Assembly (NCBI RefSeq): GCF_000002235.5
Contig: NW_022145610.1
Coordinates: 34,621,807 to 34,685,806, forward strand
DNA length: 64,000 nt
Direction of reading: 5' to 3'
Origin: Strongylocentrotus purpuratus
Lineage: Eukaryota; Echinodermata; Echinoidea; Camarodonta; Strongylocentrotidae
The first letter of the stretch is position 1. Each line of letters opens with the position of its first letter. The notes beneath the pieces were generated by a model that worked only from the letters and a program-made list of their open reading frames with translations, was not told where the DNA came from and searched no databases. Both the position numbers and the translations under genes were made by a program. Below are positions 1 through 11,300 of this stretch, piece after piece.

Positions 1-1060
1 GCATACATGCATAAACAAGAGATGCATATATTATATGCATCAAATTTTAGCAACAATAAGAAACATAATGGTGAACATTCACACGTCGTGATGGCATATA
101 CATGTATGTGAGTCACAGTTTGATATTACTCCGAATTAGTGATCACCGCAAAAGAATGAAACAATTCAACTCTGATTTTAATTTAAATTAACACAATAAA
201 CTATAAGCCCTATGGAGATCTGGCTGGGGCCTTTTATACTTTTTTTTTCCAAAAAAAAAACTTATCCGCCATTTAATATTCCTGCACTATCGGATGAAGT
301 ATTAAATGTCTTGACGGGTAGAACCTAAGACCATTTGCTCAATGATTTATGCACGAGCCACCTCTTTAAGGTCTGAGTTGTACATATATAATACATCAAT
401 GTGACTACATTACAGTGCACTTAAAGATGAAGTTGAGTTCTGGTCATGCGATTGCATTGTGAAAGAAACGGGGTGGAACCGACCAGAAAAGGTTGATCAT
501 CTAGCATATTAGAATTTGTGTGTATTGCAAGGTTCTGGAATCATCAAAATGATAAGAAACGTGGCCAAGTCTTGGTAAAGTTACAAACACTTGCACAGAA
601 AGATGTATATGGGACTACACGAACACGTGGCGTAAAAAGCCGGCCCCCCGATTTTTACGATGTTACATGCATATTTAGAATATGAAGGCATTTGAAGAGC
701 CATGCTTTTCAGGGAACATGTCTTAACTGATGTTCTTCCACACTTGCATAATAAGAATGAGTAATGCTCACAAATTATTTATCACCTCTTCCCAGAACTC
801 AACCTTCTCTTTAACGTGTACATATTCCCCAAAGTCTTCTTCTTTGTGCATATAAATGCCAAGACCTTGCTCACATAAGCTGCGGGGAAACCGGCGGGTG
901 CGATACACTACTGAGGCAAAGGACATGTAATATGGGCTTCACATTTGATGATGATGATGATCCACAGCACTTGTATGGTGCCTATTTATCTGTTTCAAAA
1001 ATTCAAAGGCGCCTGTTCCTCCAATAGTTATGGACTACACATTATGTGAATAAACCATTT
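1..1060. other. No gene recognised
   Basis: AT-rich sequence with a short T/A run near 240-260 and a GAT run at 946-962. I see no exon with Slo2 similarity and no repeat I can name. The missing KCNT 5' exon was looked for here without success. Confidence 0.5.
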
Positions 1061-1063
1061 TTC

Positions 1064-1529
1064 TTAAGCTACAGTCCCATATACGTCCCGGACCGTCCCG
1101 GACCATCCCGGACCCCATCCGGGGTGATCCGGGATTCGGTCCGTGTTGACACCGTGTTGGCACCGGGGTGGTCCTGGATGGTCCTGGATGGTCCTGGATG
1201 GTCCTGGGCGGTCCGGGAGTCGACCCCGGATGTTTTTGACGGTCAAAAACTGCCGGGGTGGTCCGGGACGGTCCGGGACAATAGTTTGATCCGGGGTGAT
1301 CCGTGTAGCCACCGTGCTGGGTCCGGGGTCATCCGTAGTGGCGCCGGGGCGGTCCGTGTTGATCCGTGGCAGTCCGGGAGTGAGTTATTGACCGCCCAGG
1401 ACCATCCAGGACCATCCAGGACCACCCCGGTGCCAACACGGTGTCAACACGGACCGAATCCCGGATCACCCCGGATGGGGTCCGGGATGGTCCGGGACGG
1501 TCCGGGACGTATATGGGACTGTAGCTTAA
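1064..1529. mobile_element. GC-rich TTAA-flanked foldback MITE
   Basis: A near-complete palindrome bounded by TTAA on both sides (1064-1067 and 1526-1529). The arms begin GCTACAGTCCCATATACGTC and its complement ends at 1525; each arm is about 145 bp and consists largely of 10-bp GGTCCGGGAC / GGTCCTGGAT units. TTAA target duplications are typical of piggyBac and Kolobok elements; there is no transposase. A second, partial palindrome of the same units runs on to about 1656 and ends ATATGGGACTGGGGCTTTAA, a related terminus. Confidence 0.75.
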
Positions 1530-1659
1530 CAGCATCACACTTTTTTGAACAAAACATCCCGGACCATCCCGGATCACCCCAGACCATGGTCCGGGATGGT
1601 CCGGAGTGGTCCGTGCTCGTCCGTGCTGGTCCGGCTTTATATGGGACTGGGGCTTTAAA

Positions 1660-2262
1660 CAAATAACTTAATGAACATTATGAATTTCAAGAGTAAAAAG
1701 GGTGATTCTGTATAATTTGCTCCATACAAGATGTGAGATATACCTATATATTTCATCCCTGAATGGAATATCTCTACATATGACTACAGGTTAATGGTGG
1801 CGATACCAGAGAGCACCATTATCCAATCCTCTTTCAAGATATTCTTAATTTTTGGATGAAATATGTTGAATAAAGACATGTCATACAGTACACATTACAC
1901 AGAATTACCCTTACCGTAATTGTAATGCTTTATTTTGTTGTCAAATTATTGAAGCATCATATATCTTTGATGGGAATATAATTCATCAAGAAATATTTTT
2001 CACTGCTTGTTTTTGGAAGACTTAGTCAAAACACACAGTTAAAGATTTATATTCTTTGCCATGATTTTCCCACCATGTCAAAATAGGGGTCAAAAGCAAA
2101 GAGGGGCAATATAACTCATATCATCTTACACAGAGTTAACACCATTCTGGTCCCAGAAAGATGATACCATGATGTGTCGCCCAGCTGGTGTTATATGCTG
2201 TGATGCATGAAAGCCTATTTATCATTTGCTTTGACCAGTCCATCGATATTGTATCTTTTCAG
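1660..2262. other. Non-coding sequence upstream of exon 1
   Basis: AT-rich. Contains one degenerate copy (about 2103-2160) of a small palindrome whose ends read like AGGGGCAATATAACTC and GAGTTAACACCATTCTGG; other copies are listed separately. Nothing else recognised. Confidence 0.4.
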
Positions 2263-2342
2263 AGTACGGGTGGAATTCTTCGTAGATGACAAGTCATTCA
2301 AGGAGCGTCTTCAGTTATACTTCATCAAGAACCAACGATCAA
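2263..2342 (+). CDS. KCNT: KCNT exon 1 in window (N-terminal tail)
   Basis: Residues 1-26: [20 protein letters not shown] then IKNQRS, matching the conserved cytoplasmic stretch before S1 in Slack ([20 protein letters not shown]). Acceptor AG at 2261-2262, donor GTAAGT at 2343. The first base finishes a codon begun in an exon not found here, and the last base A starts a split Ser codon. Confidence 0.93.
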
Positions 2343-5300
2343 GTAAGTTTAAGATAAAATTGAGAATATAGGAATATGACATCACATGCATCTTGATAAG
2401 TAGTTAATATTTTGCAGTGATTATGATGGAATATCCTCAACATCTTTCAAGGTTTTGAGGATGTCTGAACAAAAACTTATTTCACATAATTACTTGATGA
2501 AATTCCCAATCCCGAAACAGTGTGAACTATTATAACATAATATAGATTGAATGATTCTTTAATTATTTGATTCATAATGCAAAATTCCTTATATTACTGA
2601 TTTTTCTTTTCTTTCATGGCTTTGCTCTGCTTTTGCATCTTTTTTGTTTTAATCTTTGCTTAATTTCATGACATGAAATCAAAAGTTAACAGCCTTACTT
2701 TTTCTTTCCAAATTCATGATGACTTTTGAGTAACAAAATTGCTTTGAACATACATCAAATTGTTTTGCTGCAAAGAAATGTTTGTGTACGCATTTCTTGA
2801 AGATATTACTAAAAGTAATGTCACATGCAAACAGAATATGGTAATGGTAATATACCCAGCTTAAAATGCTGCTTTCAAAAGTAACTGCCTAAATTTGTAT
2901 CCAGAGATTCCAAATTTACATCACATATTACCTTTTCAAACAGTTAACAGTGATATTAATGAATACGATTCAGTCAGTCATGGAAAACCAGAAAAACATC
3001 TTGAAAGTGAATTTGAACTATCCAACCATAGGATGATATAATGGTTATGGAGTTCATGTTTCAGGAAAGAAGTGATTTAAAAACATGGAATAAAAGAAGA
3101 CGATAGTAGACTGTTTTCATGGAAACTATGGTGCCTGAAGTACTTTTTTGAGTGTGGGTAATGGCTCATTGAATTTTGAAGGCTGTTTGTGGATTATAGT
3201 CAGGATTAGATTTCGATTATAATTACATAAACTGAACAAATCATGCTTGTTATTGTCTTTCCTTCCTGAAATCTAAGCCTGCCTTTCCTTCTTTTCCATT
3301 AAACATGCTATCATGCTTTTTCCTACTTTGTAATAAATCTAGATATTGTTTCTTCTTTTTCTTTATTTGGATAGGTCTACATACCCATTGCAAACCTTTT
3401 CTATCAAATATTTTATTCTTTTTTAGTTGTGTGTGACACCTTTATAGATCTCTTAAACTTATAACTTGTTTAACATGATCTCAGTTATTTCCTACAAATC
3501 AACTCAAGGGCAATTTTGATATCCCATAAAAATTCATTTGTGGATGACATCATTTTTATTGTCATGTTACATTTAAAGAGGTGCCTGACAAGACTATTGA
3601 AGGCTTTAACTTGATCTTTCTTCAATCTCTGAATTCTGTTTCTCCTTTATTTGTTTATTTTTATTATTTTGTATTTTATCATGTATTTTCTTTCTCTTCC
3701 TTGTGATAGGTTTACGAATCCGTCTCTTCAACTTCACCATCAAACTCCTATCATGTTTATTGTACGGGATCAGAGCGTCGATGGACGACGATCCCAGGAC
3801 AGTCAGTTGGTAAGAAAAGTACAATTTCTCTCTCTTTTTTACATGATTTATCATTTTGTGTTTCATAATGGGTCCGTAATGTGCACAATGTATTGTATTT
3901 TTGGAGCCAGAGGGCATTAACTCAGTATATGAGTTATTAAGCATCCTTCTTGCTCCAAACAGAGTAGTATTCATCTTTTTTTTTCGCCAGAAGGGCATTA
4001 GAAGGGCATTAATCCAATCCAATCCAATCCAAAAGATATTTGATATAGCGCCTTTTCCTTGCAGTTACAAAGTGCTGCACACACGCTCCACAATGTTTAG
4101 GCCACTTAAAAACAAAAGTTAGACACTTCTCAGAGATCAGCAAAGTATATGTAGGCTGGTAATAAAGTTATATCTAGCGGAATAGATGTGACTTGAGTAG
4201 TTTCTTGAACTGGTCAACAAATGAGGCCGTATGCACAGCAGTAGGTAGCTGGTTCCACAGTTTTGCAGCAACCGATGGAATAGAGAATTCACCAGCACGT
4301 TTCTTAGAGAGACACTGAGTGAGCCAGATGGATGATGATGAGCGGGTATTTCGGACTCAAGGACGACAAACCAAGCAGTCAGCTATGTACGGGGGACACC
4401 GGTAGTTGAGAGACTTGTAGACCAGTAGTAGGATCTTAAAAGCTATTCTCTGTTGAACAGGCAGCCAATGAAGTTCAAGTCGAAGAGGTTGTATGTGAGT
4501 CCGAAGAGGAGCAGAAAAGACAAGCCTTGCCGCTGAGTTAAAGTAATTTAGTTAATGCCCTTCTGAATTTCAACAGATCAAATTGCCTTTTGTGAGCAAG
4601 AAGGAAGCTAAAGCCAAATATAACATATTAGTACTTCTCTGATTCTCAGCAGATGGCATATATATTAGCTATTTGAAATATCTCATTCTGAGAACCAGAG
4701 TTCCAACTTTTCATCATGTTTTAGTATGGTCGAATGCTTTTAAGAGATTCCATTTTATTGATCTGTACCAAAATCAATGTCCTTTAATAAACTTGAATAA
4801 ATGCACACAGCATACATGTGTCTTGTACATGCAGCATTATTACATCTCTTGAGAGTTGAGAGCAGCATGCCGCTCTGGCTCTTGCCTTTTATAGCCTACG
4901 GTTATAACAGAAACCTATTAAAAATGCCGTGCACATTTTCAGATGATAAATTCCAAAGCCTTCCCTTGTAATTAGTTTATACATCATGTTATGGGCTCGG
5001 AACCAGAAGGGTGTAAAAATCTTACACTTCAACAAGAACTTCTGACCTTCTTGCAAGTCAATACCATGCGTATTATTTATAAGACTTTAAAATTCAAGCC
5101 ACTCTATTTTCATGAAATAAATGTGAGGGTGAAGCCATTCATCAGGCTTGAATATTTAAAAGACACAGCCTCGCCACCAAGAAAGTTCATTAATATTTAA
5201 TTACACCCATGGCACTGACTCATTTTGTAGAGTAGTTCTGCATGGTCTGGAAGGTACAGTTTTCATGGTTAAATCATTTAATTTCTTTTAAAGGAATAAG

Positions 5301-8300
5301 ATATCTGAAAAAAGGCTTCAAAAGGAGTTCTTGGGTTTTCTTAGAAGCTAACCACCCTTCAAGACTCTTTTAGTCCTTTGAAATAATTACAGGGTGCAAC
5401 AGTGAAAACTTTGCCTACGATTCTGTTTCTCCACCATGACAGTTTCACTGATTTTTTACTCATCGTTGTGGTCAGGTAGATACGTCACTGGATTGTAGGT
5501 CAATAGGTTCAGGGTTCAAATCTCAGCTGGTTCACTTGTGACTTTGGGGTGAGGCATTTATTTACATTTGCCACTCAACCCGGGAGAGAAGTGGTCTGTT
5601 GGATATGTCACTGAATCATGGATCAATGATTCAGATGGTTAAGGATTCAAATCCCTGTTGCATCACTCTTAATTCATCATTAATCTACATTTGCCACTCT
5701 CAACCCAAGAGGAAAATGGAGGCCTGGTAGGATACTGGAATATTTTGTGATTACTCTATTCTATCTAAAAACAGTAGTAGGGTAGAAATGCTCCCTATAA
5801 ATTGGAGATAGTGCACAAATTGTATGTATTTTGATGAATCTAATGATTATTGTCATTTAAACCGTTGCCGACTGGAACCGGGTGACTCCTGTTTTAAAGC
5901 TTATAGGGAAAGAGATAGTGCAGTTGTAAATGGGTTTACGGGAAGAAATGTTGATTTTCATTAATGTGAGGACCAGGCCTATACAAACCTATATGGTATC
6001 ATTCTGGGTAGGGGAAAAGCATATTTCGAAGATGTCATGAAATTGTCATTGACGTTGCATCATCATTTTTATGAAATAACCATCATGCAATTACATTATC
6101 CTGATTGATGAGATTTGAATTTCACTATATAATATGAAGGTCTGTTCTAGATTAATAACGAGCAGAAATTTATCGTCCCTGAGTTAATTGAAGATTAGCG
6201 TCTAAAGCTGCTCCATGTCTTTGATAATGGCACCTAATTAGTAATGCAAGGTTGCCACTCGGCACTGGGAAAGATTGATAGCATAAACACCCAAATCAAA
6301 TGAAAAATTCAACCTCTTGGAATAATTTATCCTCACCTGAGAACCAGTAGGGTGTTAAGTCTGTGTCAAATATTATGAGTTAATGCCCTTCTGGCTCTCT
6401 CAGTAGACGGTATGAAAAACGAGAGATGATTGAAGCCTGAACAATATGAAAAATTATGCCCGTAGGAATATTAGATGAAAAATTGAAGGCGATTGGATCT
6501 CGAGGGAGCGGCGGTCATCTCAAAGGAGCTATGGTCAGCAAAGGTCACTCATACGGACGATTGCCTCAATTCTATAGTGATCAATCTTTGAGAGGGATTT
6601 AATAAAGGCTAAATGATTTGCCTGTTATTCCTCAAATTGGCAACAGTAATCATTTTCGTCCACTGCTATATTACTATGTCATGCATCAACAATTACATGA
6701 ATAACATTGTAATTGAAATTTAAAATTTTGATTAATTTCAATTGAAAACCTTTGCAGCAGTTTTTCTCCTGTCAAAGTTATAATACAGTCAAACCTGTCT
6801 ATAGCGACCGCCCAAGGTAAACACAAAAAGTGGCCTTTGTAGACAGGTTCCTTTACTACATGTTTCAATGAGAAACCATTTTCAAGGGAAACAAAAAATG
6901 CGGTCCTTGTAGACAGGTGGTCTTTGTAGACAGGTGGTCACTAAAGCAGGTTTGACTCATTTAACCCAATGGCTGCTGAATTCTCTCATTATGATAGGCT
7001 GCATGAACACAGGGACCACTTGATTCCCATAGTCAAGGTGTTAACATACATGTTCTTGCAATATAAGTATGTGCTTCCAAAGTGCATTGATTATTATTTC
7101 TGTCCTGTGCTGTCCAAGAATAAAGAAATGTAGCCGGAAAGTAACATTACAAATGTCATTTCCCATGTTATTTGTTCTAATCTAAGCTTTCGTATGGCTT
7201 TTAATTTACCACAGTAAAGCAATGTATCTACATTTATTTGCTTAGTTCTCTAGATAAAGCAGACCATCAAGAATACGAAAATACTTGATTGAATCATTGC
7301 TTATACTGAATACTTTGATGTTCAGAATATATGGGATAAAATACCTTGGACTTATCCCAACCCTTCAAGTTAAAAAATGTTTTTTACCCGAAACATACAC
7401 ATTTATAATGGGGTGCAGTTGTCTTACAGTTTCACACTAACTTTCTTTGTTCATTTTCAGCTATGGCTGCGATCCTCGGTTACGACCAAACGACACAGAC
7501 TTGGAGACGTGCAGTATGAGGTAAGCTTCTGGTCAAAACGATTTCCATTCTCTCTCAACTTTCATGTTCATGCAGGACCATTGTAGTTTTAGTTTAAAAT
7601 TGCTAATTCTCAACGTTTCAAACAACTACCCCCTCACATTGACATTGGTTCACACTGAATCAAAACGAGTGCTTGAGGTTCTAAACTACGGAACAGGAAG
7701 GCAGTCAATGTAACTTGAGGCTGGCCAAACCTCAAAGTCAACTGTTTCCACACCACATGGCACATAATATCGTTTTGAAAAAGGACACCCACTGCCTTTA
7801 GATTTTGAATAACTATAACATAGCTCATGGGTTCAAACTTCAAGTAACCTCAAAGTTTTAAAACCACAAGCCAAACTTACATTAAGTTTACCAATTCTCG
7901 TGCAAACCTAGCTTGCTGTCCCCCGGCCAGCTCAGGTAATTGTAGGAAGTAATCCTTTTGTAAGAGCCTACTGGAAGAACTAAATCCTCAAAGTTTAAAA
8001 CCACAAGCTAAACTAAAGTTTACAGACTCTCATGGGAACCTAGCTTCATTCCCATTGCCCCCAGCCAGATCAGGTAAATGTAGAAAGTAATTCTTTGGAA
8101 GAGCCGACTGGGAAAACTAAACCCTTTTGTCAACAAGTTACTGTCTACCTGGACATGGAGAGCTTTGAAGTCAGAAATGATGGCATTTCAAATCCAAAAT
8201 TCATTATGCTGATTGATTTCTAAAATAAACATTGAAATATTAGCTGATCTTTTATTTCTTTATGGCTCCTGTGATCTGTATCATAAATTGGAATGGACGG

Positions 8301-11300
8301 TAATATATATATACTAGCAGGACCCGTGGAAAATCCACGGGATTCTAGGGGAGGGGGCCAAATAGATAGATAGATAGAGGCCTATGTGCTATCCAAAAAA
8401 AATTTAGATTATCTTTATATAGAGAATTTTTATAATATATGCTGTTTGACCATGAATGGCGCATCGTAAAACAAACTATGTCAGATAGGATCTCGATAAT
8501 TTCTATTTATTTGCATTATTATTGTTGTGATTTCAATGTAGTTTCATGAAAAGACTACATATGCAGAGGCTTGGATTATGATTATGTTGGCATTGTTCAC
8601 AAAATATGTATAATTATTTTCAAAGTAAAGATTTTACGCGAAAAATCGGACGGTTTGTGCACAAATTGACTCGACTGTGTGTGGGACTGCATGTGAGCGT
8701 AGAATCCAGTGAAAGATTTTTTTTTTCGGAGACTCGATCTATATCAAATTTTGGGAAAAATTTTGGGGGCTACTTTTTTTATCTTTCGGGGGCTAATTTT
8801 TCTTGGGCTAATTTTTCATTAATTCATTTAAAGATGCAGTTTGTTTAGTTAAGTAGCGTAGTGTTACGTAAAAAAAAGGCGTACTTTCTGCGTCAAGTTT
8901 CTACGCCGAATTAAGTACGCGAATTTTGTTAAACATATTAAATTGTTTGCGTCCATCTTGCGTACTTGTTTGCGTCCCTCAGGGTATAGTAACGTAGGCC
9001 AGCGTACTCTTAGCTCAGCGTAGTTGGTACGCAACTCAACTATGGACCCCACGCCAATTAGTGATCGACCTGTCAGTGTCACAAATAAGGCATTAAAAAT
9101 ATGCTCATCTGACCGTAATTAAATGCCTAAAACCCCTGAGCTTTCGGGGGTTCAGCCCTTTGTACCCGTGGACACCACGCCTGCACTCAAATGGCTTTGA
9201 GTTACCTGACCCCCCCCCCCCCCCATACTTTAAAAATTGATTTGATGCAAGAACTGTATCATACTAAAAGTATTATCATGTTTTTAAACGACCATGACGA
9301 CCGTCTGATTTTCTTGTGAAAACTTTACTTTGAAAAATGATTATTGATATTCAGTATACAACTATACATTGCCAGAATAATCACAATCCAAGCCCAGGTT
9401 TCATACATCTATTCACGAAACTATATTGAAATCGGGGCAATAATAGCAATTTCAAAGTGTTGTTTAGACTCTCCTCACACCCACGGACAGACCTGGCTAC
9501 TCCGGTCACCGCTACTCCATGCTCACACACTCAGCTCCGACAGCACCGCCGACAGCGGCGCTCAGCTGCCGTGGCAATACACTGTGGACTCAAGGCAGTT
9601 TGCAACTGAACTGTCACGTGAAGGCATACTATCACAGATCTTTTTGCGCTATTCTTGATGTGATTTCGATGTAGTTTTCATGAAAAGACCAATAAAACAG
9701 AACCTTGGACATATGATTATGTTGGCATAGATCACAGAATTTGTATAATTATTTTCAGAGTAAAGATTTTACGTGAAAATAGGTCCATGGTTTGCGCCAG
9801 TTGTCGCAATCGCCTCGACTCGAATCGACTGTAGTGTGTGCATGTGTGTGACCTGAGAGCGTGTAATACACGTACTACAAAGCATATCCTATAGAAAGAC
9901 GCATAACACGGGTAAGCTCAACCCGTTGAGCGTACATATTGGCTACATCCCATCACCTGGGTGAGTCGTCTGTTGATGTGTATTTCTCTTACATGCTACA
10001 AAGCGAATCCTATAGCAAGAGGCCTTACTCGGGATATGCCGCAACCTTTACAATGAGACTTGCTACACCCGTTGACGCGAGTGGATTCTCGTCCATTGTG
10101 TATCTCTTTGATAATTAGACAGAGGGCGGGTGCACGCCTTGCCGACTCGCTCTCGCGGGTTCGTCGCCTCCTCGCAATCCGCGACGCCCGCCGTGCTCTC
10201 GTCCGCCCGTCCTCCCCGGCCGCCCCGAAACCGCGTTTAACGGCATGGACGTCAATCGCGGGGTCGACGTGGCACGCGGGTTACGGGAGACAGGCCTAGT
10301 GGAATTGTACCGCCCTCCCCGCGCCACGGCGGAGGCGGGCGGGGTCGGGGAAAGACGTTTTTGAGGAACCGTTTTGGCCCGTGTTGGACCCCCCGCGGCG
10401 ATTTTGCGTATTAGTAATATAGATAGTCGTTTGGAAGACAGAAGAAGTTAACTTTTTCAGTTATAACAATCAAAAGCGAAGAGGGTATTGTAGAACATAT
10501 TTATAATTAGATGCTTTTTTTTCAGTATAAAAATATTCATTTTTTTCCTTATATTTTCAGCAGCTTGTCACCAGCAGAAAAGTCAGTGGCAATCGATTGG
10601 TAAGTTGTATATAATTCTTCTCCGGAATATTTCATTTATTTTGTGCTCTGTAATCTTCCTTTAAATAGTAAAGCCTATCTGCACTAGTTTGGCCAGGAGG
10701 GATTAGACCTCCCTGCATGGTCACTGACCGGTGGTTATCTCATCAAATCAGCTCTCAATTAACGTAAAAAAAGATCACCGATTAGGCATCACTGGCTATA
10801 TAGAGGGCTCAAGTAGCTATAAGTAGTGCAGTGGGGCATTATTAAAGATACAGTTCATTCACTTCTATACCCCTTTTTGAGAAAGCAAAAAAGAGAGAAA
10901 GACATATCATCTTGCCTTTTTTTGAAAGAGGCACATCGTTTTTCCTCTTGGCAGTTTGTCTATCTAGGTTGAGTTTCAGATGGCCGATTTTCTCGGGAAA
11001 TTAGGTCATGAAATTTAACAGGTTTGCTCATCTCCTATAGATATGGGAATACGCTACTGTCACACTTCTTGTAGGTTTCACTGTGGATTTGAGGCGTACA
11101 TGTGATTTCAGAAAATTCATTTTTTTTGTGTGTGCCAGTTGGCTGTCAGATAATGTAATCTATATAAAAGACCACTGGTATTTACCTCATGAAATCAATA
11201 GCACAAAGTATAATTCATATAGATGATACGTGTACATGTATTTGTCTTAGAAACATGTATTCTTTTATACTCTATTATTTTCACAAAGATATTTCAAAGA

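Noticed and set aside
1046-1666. 206-residue open frame and several overlapping frames on the other strand
   Set aside because: They lie within the GC-rich decamer palindrome; both strands are open with the same Gly/Pro/Trp-rich words. No protein family seen.
10060-10327. GC-rich frames of 70-79 residues, possible captured gene or rRNA piece
   Set aside because: No recognisable domain or rRNA signature; described only as a GC-rich block in the Helitron.
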